DNA of 64,000 nt, taken from contig NZ_FOYV01000001.1 of the NCBI RefSeq assembly GCF_900115175.1, positions 372,001 to 436,000 of the forward strand, in the 5' to 3' direction. The position numbers and the translations under genes are program-made. The notes under the pieces are model-generated. The model ran no database searches, was not told the origin of the DNA, and worked only from the letters and a program-made list of their open reading frames with translations. This document shows, one piece after another, positions 26,269 through 34,563 of the stretch. The stretch comes from Marinobacter gudaonensis (lineage in GTDB: Bacteria; Pseudomonadota; Gammaproteobacteria; Pseudomonadales; Oleiphilaceae). The stretch's first letter is position 1; each line of letters opens with the position of its first letter.

Positions 26269-29200
26269 GACCGCGGCCATCTCGGGCAGCGCCTCCTGCC
26301 ACTGCGACATCCAGACCTCAAGGTCCTCGCCCGAAACGGGCCGGGACAGCCAGTAGCCCTGGCCAAGCTCGCAGCCAAGCGTCATGAGCTTGTTTCGGTG
26401 TTGCAGGGTTTCCACACCCTCGGCAATAACCGGCAGATTCAGGGAGTCGGCCAACCCCAGCACGCCTTTCACAATGGCAAGATCGTCCGGGTTCTCGAGC
26501 ATGCCCCGAACAAAGCTCATATCAATCTTGAGATAGTCCAGGGGCAGTTGACGCAGGTAGGTCAGGGACGAATACCCGGTGCCAAAGTCGTCGAGCCCGA
26601 ACCGGACGCCCAGGGTTCGGCATTGCTGAATTACCTTGTTCACCGCATTGAAGTTTTCCAGGGACGAGGTTTCCACAATTTCGATCTCTAGGTCGCCCGG
26701 CCGAGTCTCGGGGTATTCACCCAGCAACCGTTTCAGGCGTTCGGCAAAATCCTCCCGAACGAGGTGGAATGGATCGATGTTGACACTCACAGGCAGGCGC
26801 AGACCGTTCTTGCGCCAGCGTCGCACCTGAGCGAGCGCTGTGCGAATGACCCACTCGCCAATACCGACACTCAGAGGGTGGCGCTCGGTTACCGGAAGAA
26901 AATCGGCGGGGCCCAGCAGTCCCCGAATCGGGTGTCGCCAGCGGATCAATGCCTCCACACCAATAACCTGCCGGGTTCTGAGGTTGACCTTGGGCTGATA
27001 GAAGAGCTCGAACTCTTCGTTGTTCAGGCCTTCCTCTACCCGCTTCAGGTCTTTGAACAGATCGCGAACGGCGCGTTCGTTGTCGGCGTCGTAGAAACAA
27101 TACTGGTTCTTGCCGCCCTGCTTGGCCAGGTACATGGCCTGGTCGGCCTGGCGCAACAGCTGCTCGGCATCGAGCGGATCCGCCTGAGGATAGAAGGTTA
27201 CGCCGATGCTGGCCGTCAGCGCCACCGGCTTGCCGAGCACTCGACTCTGCTGGGCCACCGCAGCGAGAATGCGATCCAGCAGCACCGGGCAGGATTTCAC
27301 CTCCGATTCCACCGGAGCGACCATCACAAACTCGTCGCCACCGAAGCGCGCCAGGGTGTCCCCTTCCCGCATGATGGATCTCAGGCGCCGCGCCAGAGAC
27401 CGAAGCAATTCGTCGCCCACCGCGTGGCCGTGGCCGTCGTTTACCTCCTTGAAGCCATCCAGATCGATAAACAGAACCGCCAGTTCCGATCCGTTACGTT
27501 CACAGTTGATCATGGCCTGCTGTAACCGGTCGCTCAATAGGGCCCGGTTGGGCAGTTTGGTAAGAGGATCGAACTTGGCCATGCTCTCAAGCTGGCTCTG
27601 GTACTCCTTGAGCTCGCTGATATCGTTGAGGATGTAGATATACCGGTGAATATCCCCGTGCTTGTCCCGCACCAGGCTTACACTTCGGCGCACGCAGGAG
27701 GTCTTGCCGTTCTTGTGTCTGATCCAGGTATCCCGGATTCGCTGGTCTTCTGGTGCCGGCACGTGTATCTCGGTACCCGGTTCCTGCACCGCTTCCATTT
27801 CCCAGAGCAGATCCAGGGCTAGCCGACCGCGCACGTGCCCCGGGTCAAGACCGGTGATGTCGGTGAACGCCTGGTTGCAATCCAGAACCATGCCGGACGC
27901 ATCGGCAACCACCATGCCTTCATTGGCGTGTCTGAAAACGCCGGCCGCCTCCGCCAGGCGGTAGTCTGCGTAATAGCGCTCAACAATGATCGCCACAATA
28001 TGGGCGGCCCGTTTGAAGACCGCACAGTCGTTCTTCGAGGGGATGTCACCACCACGGTAGAACACGTTCAGGCGGCCGATCACGTTCTTTGCCGGATCAA
28101 GAATCAGCGGCGACACTGTCTCACAGTAACAATAGCCAGCCATCGAACCGCCACTGACATCGAAATAACAGGCAGCATTCAGATCACAATGGTCACCTAA
28201 CAATGAGGCGGACAACTCGATGGAGCAGCGGATGTCGGGCACAAAGTCCTCTACGCTGCTGGCCAGGGCGAACAGTGTGTCCTCGAGCCTGCCGTTCTCG
28301 GCAATCCGTTCAAGCGCCTCGCTGCCCACGTTTTCAAGATGGGCGATTTTTCGTTGTTCGGTGATGTCCGTTTCCACGGCGATGTAGCCGGCCAGTCGTC
28401 CGTCCTCTGACAGCAGTGGCTCGCAGTTGATACGAATCCAGTAAGGCCAGCCCTCCCGATGGTAGTTCAGCAGCTCCTCTTCGAAGGGCTCCTGCTGGCT
28501 TAGGTGCCCGCGAATTCTTTCAACGGTATCGGGATCGGTGTCGGGCCCCTGCAGGAACGAACCCGGTTTTCGGCCCCGGATCTCCTCAAGCTCGTAGCCG
28601 CTGAGGCGCACGAATCCCTGATTAACCCACTCAGTGCGGCCCTGAATGTCGGTGGTGATGATCCCGTTGGTGGAACTGTTGAGCAGGGTCGACAAACGCC
28701 AGATCGGTTGGGTAAGCAAATTGCTCACGCCTCGGGAAATGACAATGGCCAAAGCCAGCAACATGGCCATGTAGCCCAGGAATTCAAGGCTGGCCGCATC
28801 CATTTCCATCGACACCGACCGTGCGCTCCGACTGAGAACAACACCTGTGGTCGGGTGCGTTTCCAGAACGCCGGACAGCTGGTAGGTGCCCTCCTGCCAG
28901 CTCTTGATCACAGAAGGTTGGTTCGTGGACCTTACATGATCCACCCGGAACCCGCTCTCCGGAGTGGGGCCCCGGCTATCGGGCGCGCCGGAGACGGGGT
29001 AAAGGAAGATCCGGGTGTCTGGGCCCATGGAGTCTTTCAGGGCCTGCCATTCATCCTGGGTGTAATCCGGGTTTGTTGCAAAGAACCGGGTCACCCGCTG
29101 AAAGCTCTCGGCCAGCTCCCGCTCGAGCTCCCGGGCCTGGATCTGCTGCTTGGTCTCGGCCAGTTGAAGGACCGGCACGGAGCCGGACACCAGGGCCGTC

Positions 29201-29835
29201 ATCAGGATGGTGTGGAACAGGATGCTGCGAATCTGGGAGCTCACCAGATAACCGGTGGAGATGCGGTTTTTCAGCAGGTAGTACAGGCACAGGATGAGCC
29301 CCGCCATGGCCGCATTGAAAATACCGTTCAACATTTGTTTCACGGCAATCACGAAGGCCGTTTTAAGGGGGATATCCATGCCCAAGTGGTACAGAGTGAG
29401 CGTGGTCGGAATACCCAGGAGACACCAGAAGAGGCTATCGGCGAGGAACAACGAGCGCCTTGTACGCTGGCAGAACGCCAGCACGAACAGACACTCTCCA
29501 AGGAACACAACCACTGCGTAGTAATGTTCCCAGAGAACACTGGTGTAAAGCGCTCCGGCCAGTCCGACCATGACCGCCTGCCGGGCACCCAGCGTGCGGA
29601 TGGCCACAAGCACGAAGATCGAGCCGAAGATGAAATGCACGCCGTAGTAAAGCTGGATTGCCAGGGCGTTACCCGCAATCGCGAGAACGGCGAGGAGCAA
29701 CGTGGCCGGCCACAGCGGAAAGCGGCGGTTCAAGCGATCAAGAGGCGCAAACAGAGTGAACGGAGAACTGGAGTTTCTCGAGGATTCGGAACTTGGAGAG
29801 CACGATAAGACTGGTTTATCGGCCACTTTAAACAC
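26242..29835 (-). CDS. Membrane-bound PAS-GAF-PAS-GGDEF-EAL protein (c-di-GMP turnover)
   Basis: This is a 1197-residue sensor-effector. Residues 40-225 hold a multi-TM region, 226-350 an extracytoplasmic stretch, then one more TM (about 350-370), a PAS domain (about 385-490), a GAF-like region (505-640), a second PAS (650-770), GGDEF (785-950) and EAL (960-1190). The diguanylate cyclase motif FGGDEF is intact and is preceded by an inhibitory site REGD at correct spacing. The phosphodiesterase motifs EALIRW, DDFGTGYSSL, YLKIDMSF and EGVET are also intact. Both activities are therefore possible, with the PAS/GAF part deciding. Start GTG 29835 has only a weak ribosome site. Overlaps the EamA gene at its 3' end. 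Confidence 0.92.
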   Translation of the reverse strand: MFKVADKPVLSCSPSSESSRNSSSPFTLFAPLDRLNRRFPLWPATLLLAVLAIAGNALAIQLYYGVHFIFGSIFVLVAIRTLGARQAVMVGLAGALYTSVLWEHYYAVVVFLGECLFVLAFCQRTRRSLFLADSLFWCLLGIPTTLTLYHLGMDIPLKTAFVIAVKQMLNGIFNAAMAGLILCLYYLLKNRISTGYLVSSQIRSILFHTILMTALVSGSVPVLQLAETKQQIQARELERELAESFQRVTRFFATNPDYTQDEWQALKDSMGPDTRIFLYPVSGAPDSRGPTPESGFRVDHVRSTNQPSVIKSWQEGTYQLSGVLETHPTTGVVLSRSARSVSMEMDAASLEFLGYMAMLLALAIVISRGVSNLLTQPIWRLSTLLNSSTNGIITTDIQGRTEWVNQGFVRLSGYELEEIRGRKPGSFLQGPDTDPDTVERIRGHLSQQEPFEEELLNYHREGWPYWIRINCEPLLSEDGRLAGYIAVETDITEQRKIAHLENVGSEALERIAENGRLEDTLFALASSVEDFVPDIRCSIELSASLLGDHCDLNAACYFDVSGGSMAGYCYCETVSPLILDPAKNVIGRLNVFYRGGDIPSKNDCAVFKRAAHIVAIIVERYYADYRLAEAAGVFRHANEGMVVADASGMVLDCNQAFTDITGLDPGHVRGRLALDLLWEMEAVQEPGTEIHVPAPEDQRIRDTWIRHKNGKTSCVRRSVSLVRDKHGDIHRYIYILNDISELKEYQSQLESMAKFDPLTKLPNRALLSDRLQQAMINCERNGSELAVLFIDLDGFKEVNDGHGHAVGDELLRSLARRLRSIMREGDTLARFGGDEFVMVAPVESEVKSCPVLLDRILAAVAQQSRVLGKPVALTASIGVTFYPQADPLDAEQLLRQADQAMYLAKQGGKNQYCFYDADNERAVRDLFKDLKRVEEGLNNEEFELFYQPKVNLRTRQVIGVEALIRWRHPIRGLLGPADFLPVTERHPLSVGIGEWVIRTALAQVRRWRKNGLRLPVSVNIDPFHLVREDFAERLKRLLGEYPETRPGDLEIEIVETSSLENFNAVNKVIQQCRTLGVRFGLDDFGTGYSSLTYLRQLPLDYLKIDMSFVRGMLENPDDLAIVKGVLGLADSLNLPVIAEGVETLQHRNKLMTLGCELGQGYWLSRPVSGEDLEVWMSQWQEALPEMAAVSGNLVGPV

Positions 29836-30049
29836 CCCGGTAAAGGCGCTGGAGCGACCAGAAACAGACTGTTCCTGCTATCCATGAAATCGGTCCGCAA
29901 CGTCTACAGTATAATGCACCTGCCTCAAAAACGTGCAAGCGATATTTCCATCGCAGGATGCACGGATACTCGATACGCCCCCTGCGGTTGATAAAACCGA
30001 GGGCTCCGCGCGAAGATACCGCCCTACCGATAACAAGGATCAGAAAGCC

Positions 30050-30853
30050 ATGACCAACGTCCCGATGCTCACCGATGCCCTGCTTAAGCTGGAAAACCGG
30101 GTAGCCACCCTCACCTTCAACCGCCACGACCTGCGCAACGCTCTGACAGGCTCGAACCTGATTGAGGACATTGTTACCACGGCGGAATGGGTGAACGCAT
30201 GTGAGGATGTGTCGGTACTGGTGATCACAGGCGCCGGTTCCGCCTTCAGCGCCGGCGGCAACATCCGCGACATGGCCAACCGCAGCGGCGATTTCGCGGG
30301 CGATCCGGCCGAATGCGCCGACCGTTATCGCAAGGGCATCCAGCGCATTCCGCTGGCGTTACAGGACGTCGAAGTGCCGATCATTGCCGCGGTGAACGGC
30401 CCTGCGATCGGCGCAGGCTTTGATCTGGCCAACATGGCCGACATCCGCATCGCCTCTGAAAACGCCAGATTCGGCGAGACCTTCCTGAACCTCGGCATTA
30501 TCCCCGGCGACGGCGGCGCCTGGTTCATGCAGCGACTGATCGGCTACCAGCGAGCGTTCGAACTGACCCTAACGGGCCGCGTGATTGATGCCAACGAAGC
30601 CAGGGAACTGGGCATCGTGCTGGAGGTTGTGCCAGCTGAAGAACTGATGACTGCCGCCTACGCCATGGCAAACCGCATCGCCAGCCAGCCACCCAAGGCG
30701 ACCCGACTTACAAAACGCCTGATGAAAATGGCCCCACGGATGGATCTGAAGGACTTTCTGGATGTGTGCGCGAACTTCCAGGGCCTGTGCCACAACGAGC
30801 CGGAGCACCTGGAGGCGGTGAATCGGATGCTTGAGGCGATGGCGAAAAAGTGA
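30050..30853 (+). CDS. Enoyl-CoA hydratase/isomerase (crotonase) family protein
   Basis: This 267-residue crotonase-fold protein has the oxyanion segment SAFSAGGNIRDM and central AVNGPAIGAGFDLANMAD. The two hydratase glutamates are replaced: the first position reads Asp (GAGFDL), the second is Phe in FGETFLNLG. Such members are usually annotated as hydratases but may do another acyl-CoA reaction. I start at ATG 30050 (MTNVPMLTD) with AAGGAT upstream; the frame is open from 29933. It is the last gene before a lower-quality 450-base stretch and the AT-rich island. Probably monocistronic. Confidence 0.82.
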   Translation: MTNVPMLTDALLKLENRVATLTFNRHDLRNALTGSNLIEDIVTTAEWVNACEDVSVLVITGAGSAFSAGGNIRDMANRSGDFAGDPAECADRYRKGIQRIPLALQDVEVPIIAAVNGPAIGAGFDLANMADIRIASENARFGETFLNLGIIPGDGGAWFMQRLIGYQRAFELTLTGRVIDANEARELGIVLEVVPAEELMTAAYAMANRIASQPPKATRLTKRLMKMAPRMDLKDFLDVCANFQGLCHNEPEHLEAVNRMLEAMAKK

Positions 30854-31304
30854 TGGTGCGGGCTTTGTCGAGGCCATGAATGAACCATGCGCCAAGCGGG
30901 CTGATCAGCCCATCAAAAACGCCAAATGGCTATAGTTCGATCACGAAACCGGCGCGTATTTGGATAGCCCGGTTAAGCAATACGATGAACCGGCTAAAGG
31001 CAAGCTGCTTGGTCTGTTTGCTCAAGGCCGGTATTGGATAACGCGAACGCTCCGATGCGAGATCAAACGACCAAATAAGGCAGAGCCCGAGATTAATCCC
31101 GGCTCTTCCTGGCTGGACCGCCTGAAGCAACTAACCGAGGTCCGGGAGCCGACAGAAGCGGAAATCGCCTCACTGCCCGACGACATCGCTTATGCCTCGG
31201 ATAAGCTGAGTGGCGACGTTCACCCGCGACCTTGGAGTTCTGTCAATAACTGTACGGACCAAACCTGCATAAGCTAGACTATCGACCCAAATCAGGGTAC
31301 TTAG
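30854..31304. other. Gene-poor junction with possible gene remnant
   Basis: These 451 bases hold no convincing gene. A plus-strand frame (30960-31277, TTG start, 105 codons) has a locally protein-like part (LDRLKQLTEVREPTEAEIAS) but no ribosome site and no recognisable family, so it may be a decayed fragment. A perfect 14-bp palindrome GGGCTGATCAGCCC lies at 30898-30911. This stretch is the left boundary of the AT-rich island. I looked for a copy of the tRNA-Leu 3' end here and did not find a convincing one. Confidence 0.4.
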
Positions 31305-31922
31305 ATGAACGAAGAAGTATATAAACTGGCACTCGTAAAGCATTACTCTCAGATCAATCCTTTATGTATAACCTTGGAAATGCCCTTTTTGGCTGGCCAG
31401 CGGCGCGCGGACGCGGTGGTGGTTGAAGATCAACTTGTACATGGGATAGAGATAAAGTCAGACCGCGACAAGCTAGACAATTTGCTGAGTCAAGCATCTG
31501 ATTACTTGCGAGTCTTCGATTTTGTCTGGCTGCTCGTGTCAAAAAATCACCTGAAAAATGCTCGACGATCTCTGCCGAATAGCGTCGGCTTGCTCGTGCT
31601 TGAGGAAGGAGCTTTAAAAATTAAAAGGAAAGCCAAACAGATAAAGCGGCTGGACAAAAGAGCGATAAGCCTTTCACTAGATCGATCCACCCTATCTGCA
31701 TTGCTTGGCGAAATTGAAATCTCCCACCACAGAAGCAATGGGTTCGATCTTCTTGCAAAACGGCTCTCGGACAAAGCAAATATCTCAATGCTTCGAATTG
31801 GGTTTCGATCCCAAATCCTTAGAAAATATGAAGAAGGCTACATCACATTCATGAGAGAGACCGGCCAGACGATTCACTATGAAGACTTACTAAATCTTGG
31901 ACCTCACAGAATGATTCGTTGA
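31305..31922 (+). CDS. sce7726 family protein (PD-(D/E)XK-like)
   Basis: This 205-residue protein matches the sce7726 family: MPFLAGQRRADAVVVEDQ, HGIEIKSDRDKLDNLLSQ, then ASDYLRVFDFVWLLVS. The D...E-x-K pattern (Asp of RRADAVVV, then EIK) is that of a PD-(D/E)XK nuclease-like core, so DNA cleavage or binding is possible but unproven. The C-terminal half is basic. ATG 31305 follows AGGG by about 8 bases. It is AT-richer than the core genome. Its 3' end overlaps the convergent beta-family gene by 19 bases. In Sorangium the name-giving gene sits beside sce7725, a protein similar in kind to the neighbour here. Confidence 0.75.
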   Translation: MNEEVYKLALVKHYSQINPLCITLEMPFLAGQRRADAVVVEDQLVHGIEIKSDRDKLDNLLSQASDYLRVFDFVWLLVSKNHLKNARRSLPNSVGLLVLEEGALKIKRKAKQIKRLDKRAISLSLDRSTLSALLGEIEISHHRSNGFDLLAKRLSDKANISMLRIGFRSQILRKYEEGYITFMRETGQTIHYEDLLNLGPHRMIR

Positions 31923-32953
31923 GTGAGACTTCTAACTTTTCTTGTGATGTGGATATTCAATCGAACTGCGATCCAAAAGGACGGACTCTTGCCGTTTGGC
32001 TCACCGCTTAAAGCACTATATATCTGCTCTGTCCCCCAGCAAGCAAGGTCATCGAAGTCACTATCATCTACCAATTCCTGCGCGCAACGAGGGTAACTAC
32101 CTTCATCTCGGCGAAATCTGTAGTAGATGATAAAATCATCTAATGGGTAATCTATTCTGGGCACCCAATTTCCGCCACCAGCCTGATACCTTACTGGATG
32201 GATTGAAGCATAATCACCGTATATTAAATTCGGGTGATCGGCTGATAGCTCTGAAAAAATCGCATATTCATAAATCGGAAGTTTTCCGTAAGCATCGCTA
32301 CCTGCCGATGAATCCTTAACGGATTTGGGGAAAGAGGAACCACAAATGGAGACTGACGCGTTCGGAACCTCTCTATTTAGGAAACTTATTTTCTGTTCTA
32401 GGTCGTTTTTTTTAGCGCTGTAGTCCCACTCAGTAATAAATTCGGCATCCACAATAACAAGAAGCTGATCTTCGTTGCGAAGACCTCTTTTAATGCTTCT
32501 TAAATAAAAATCTAAATCCGTGTCATCAGCGCCTATTCTGAAGGCAACACTCTCAAAAGAAGCAGAAAGTCGTTCTACTTGCTTCACAACATCCTCAGGA
32601 TCTCCATCTTGATAAACATGGATAGCTGGAATCAAAGATTCTATTTCTAGACTTTCAACAAAATTTGTCCATGCACTAAATCCATCCTCATCATCCAGCA
32701 ACTCTTCTATCTGATAGTTCATGAGATCTTCATGACTAGTCAGATCAAGGATAAAAGGATTTTCACCAACAGACTCTTTTATATTTTCAAGCCTACGGTA
32801 AATACTTCCCTCGGGCACACGCTTAGAAATGCGGGATCTGGTGAGCTCAAATAAAGGTAAAATCTCAGACTTAACCTCATCAGCCAAGTTGGCGTAGCCC
32901 TTAAGTTCTGCGTCGGTAGTCTTAATTACTTGAATGTAGTTTATTGGCTTCAT
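31904..32953 (-). CDS. Beta family protein (PF14350-like, T4 beta protein family)
   Basis: This 349-residue protein belongs to the 'beta' family, which includes sce7725-like members. The start NYIQVIKTTDAELKGYANL followed by ILPLFELTRSR is the family's usual opening (a request-like K-x2-E-x-A-L and then PLFE). An internal block of DQLLVIVDAEFI and DYPLDDFIIYYRFRRDE recurs in the family. Its function is unknown; the fold is thought to be barrel-like. It starts 8 bases after the ImmA/IrrE-like gene, so the two are one transcript. Base composition is AT-rich. Confidence 0.75.
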   Translation of the reverse strand: MKPINYIQVIKTTDAELKGYANLADEVKSEILPLFELTRSRISKRVPEGSIYRRLENIKESVGENPFILDLTSHEDLMNYQIEELLDDEDGFSAWTNFVESLEIESLIPAIHVYQDGDPEDVVKQVERLSASFESVAFRIGADDTDLDFYLRSIKRGLRNEDQLLVIVDAEFITEWDYSAKKNDLEQKISFLNREVPNASVSICGSSFPKSVKDSSAGSDAYGKLPIYEYAIFSELSADHPNLIYGDYASIHPVRYQAGGGNWVPRIDYPLDDFIIYYRFRRDEGSYPRCAQELVDDSDFDDLACWGTEQIYSALSGEPNGKSPSFWIAVRLNIHITRKVRSLTQRIIL

Positions 32954-32961
32954 ACCATCCC

Positions 32962-33504
32962 TTATAAGCCATGACCACTAAACCCTAGATTTTTAGCCCT
33001 CACTCTTACTGCATACGCTGAAACATCAAAGTAATCGGCTATATCATTTATGTTTTTCGATACGGTATTAATATAGTTCCTGAATTCAGGCTCTGGCATC
33101 AAGAGATCTGCCGCGTATCTGTTAGCTTCAGCTTCCATCGGGTTTGTTTCGTTATTCCTAAACAACTTCGTATCTTCAAACTTCTGGCACTGCCAGCGAT
33201 GAAGTACATAGTGGCCAAGCTCATGGGCGAGTGTAAACCGCTGTCGCTTTGGATGATGAAGAGCGTTGACTGCAATTTCCCATTGACCGTCATTAAGGGA
33301 CAGGTGGCCCGAGACCTCGTCCTTCATTGGAACAACCTTGACCTTTACACCAAAAGATCCAGCTAAACGCTCAACATCCAATGGAACCGTTTGAATCCCC
33401 TGGTTTTTTGCTGCCTCTAAAAGTTTGTCAGCGGCCAAGCGATGCCCACCACTAGTCAAGTGGGAGAGATTGGTTTTGCTTAATCTTCGCTTGATGACTG
33501 CCAT
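32962..33504 (-). CDS. ImmA/IrrE-family metallo-endopeptidase
   Basis: This 180-residue protein has the zinc-protease motif HELGHYVLH (His94, Glu95, His98) and a downstream acidic ligand region EAEANRYAADLLMP (Glu126 likely third ligand). ImmA/IrrE proteases cleave repressors, often to derepress mobile elements or stress genes. Here the N-terminal half (about 1-80) is the non-HTH leader region, and the C-terminus has a short NDIADYFDVSAYAVRVRAK helix-turn-helix-like stretch. I start at ATG 33504; a TTG at 33516 would add four residues. It heads a two-gene unit with the beta-family gene. No repressor gene is visible beside it, which is unusual for this family. Confidence 0.85.
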   Translation of the reverse strand: MAVIKRRLSKTNLSHLTSGGHRLAADKLLEAAKNQGIQTVPLDVERLAGSFGVKVKVVPMKDEVSGHLSLNDGQWEIAVNALHHPKRQRFTLAHELGHYVLHRWQCQKFEDTKLFRNNETNPMEAEANRYAADLLMPEPEFRNYINTVSKNINDIADYFDVSAYAVRVRAKNLGFSGHGL

Positions 33505-33553
33505 GCTACTGTCCAACCATAAAATTTATGTTTACTTCAGATAGATTCAATCG

Positions 33554-34234
33554 TTATTCAAGGTCCAAATCCCCTCCACTTTCCTCTTCATCTTCAAGGG
33601 CTATGTGTCTAGTTATCATGGATATACGCGCATAAATATCTTCAACGACATCCTCGGACGGCATTCGCTGTGCGACCTCTTGAAACTCTTCAAGCTTTGC
33701 ATCCAAATCTTTCATATAGGTATCAAGACCCGAAACCTTCGGATCTAATCGACGCTTGAGTTCAGGCTCCACCACGCTTTTTACCGCCTCAAGAATGTCT
33801 TTTTTATGAGCATCCGAATCGATCTGACTCACTACTGCCTCTCTAACAGTTTTAAGCGCCGCCTCCTCCGATACTGTACGTACATACATGTACGCAATAA
33901 CGCCAAGAAAAGCAATGAGTGTCGTAAGTATCGTAATCACTCGCTCATAGAAAGAGGACACCTCACTCATAACCTCACTGGGAGTCATGATGGCGCCATT
34001 CTCAATCATCTGTTGAAGCAAAAGCGTTTCTTGCTGATTCAGCCCTGTTCTCGGCTTCGAGAAGAGGATGCCATTTGCGGTATCAAATAAGCCTGTTGAA
34101 GAGTCTGTGAAAAAGATCCAAATCGTGAGGATACCGAGAAGCCCTCCGAAAAGGCTGCCAAAAAAAATCAGCCAACCCTTGGCTCTCCCATTTCGCTGAC
34201 CTATCGCTGTGCCTTGATTGTCCTTATTGTTCAT
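33554..34234 (-). CDS. Two-TM coiled-coil membrane protein, unknown function
   Basis: I do not recognise this 226-residue protein. It has TM segments at about 22-43 (WLIFFGSLFGGLLGILTIW) and 98-118 (VITILTTLIAFLGVIAYMYV), a loop between them, and a long C-terminal coiled-coil (from about 120) ending in an acidic tail. The topology puts the coil in the cytoplasm. It starts at ATG 34234, with GGTGGGATAGAG upstream; a 12-codon extension is possible. It is the gene nearest the tRNA in the island and lies 49 bases upstream of the ImmA/IrrE-like gene on the same strand, so all three minus-strand genes may be co-transcribed. Confidence 0.75.
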   Translation of the reverse strand: MNNKDNQGTAIGQRNGRAKGWLIFFGSLFGGLLGILTIWIFFTDSSTGLFDTANGILFSKPRTGLNQQETLLLQQMIENGAIMTPSEVMSEVSSFYERVITILTTLIAFLGVIAYMYVRTVSEEAALKTVREAVVSQIDSDAHKKDILEAVKSVVEPELKRRLDPKVSGLDTYMKDLDAKLEEFQEVAQRMPSEDVVEDIYARISMITRHIALEDEEESGGDLDLE

Positions 34235-34304
34235 CTCTATCCCACCCGATATTCCAGAAAAACAATACACTAGGTGCGCTATTGCAGCAAAGCAAAGCTG
34301 ATGC

Positions 34305-34323
34305 GTCTACATTATGTCTACAT
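34305..34323. repeat. Short direct repeat near the tRNA-Leu 3' side
   Basis: GTCTACAT occurs at 34305-34312 and again at 34316-34323, an 11-base period, about one helical turn. It lies between the membrane-protein gene and the tRNA 3' end. It could be a protein-binding site such as an integrase arm site, or chance. Confidence 0.3.
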
Positions 34324-34378
34324 GGGAATCAGCTCACTCCAACGGAAGGAGAGGAAAAGACCTAGGATGCTGTTTTAT

Positions 34379-34465
34379 TGGTGCCCGGAGCCGGAATCGA
34401 ACCGGCACGGCCTTGCGGCCGAGAGATTTTAAGTCTCTTGTGTCTACCAATTTCACCATCCGGGC
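34379..34465 (-). tRNA. tRNA-Leu (anticodon UAA)
   Basis: Read on the minus strand, the 87-base gene folds as a class II tRNA. The acceptor pairs GCCCGGA with TCCGGGC, followed by discriminator A and encoded CCA (34379-34381). The anticodon stem AGAGA/TCTCT encloses loop CTTAAAA, giving anticodon UAA. A long variable arm (CTCGGCCGCAAGGCCG) and T-arm GCCGGTTCGATTCCGGC are typical of tRNA-Leu. Its 3' end faces the AT-rich island, the usual position for site-specific integration. Confidence 0.97.
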
Positions 34466-34491
34466 AATCGGAGGGGGATTTGACGGGCGGA

Positions 34492-34520
34492 ATTGTATAA
34501 GTCTGCGTAGGGTAACGCAA
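34492..34520 (-). promoter_or_regulatory. Promoter of tRNA-Leu
   Basis: On the minus strand a -35 TTGCGT (34520-34515) and a -10 TACAAT (34497-34492) are separated by exactly 17 bases. The bases after the -10 are GC-rich (TCCGCCCG), a discriminator type typical of stringently controlled stable-RNA promoters. Nearby arms GGGCGGAAT (34485-34493) and ATTCCGCCC (34526-34534) form a 9-bp inverted repeat around the promoter. Confidence 0.6.
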
Positions 34521-34563
34521 TTCGCATTCCGCCCGCTGGAGCAGCGTCCTTTGCGACGTGCCT

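Noticed and set aside
29933..30049. N-terminal extension of the second crotonase gene (39 codons)
   Set aside because: The extension has no homology-like content, and ATG 30050 has a ribosome site just upstream.
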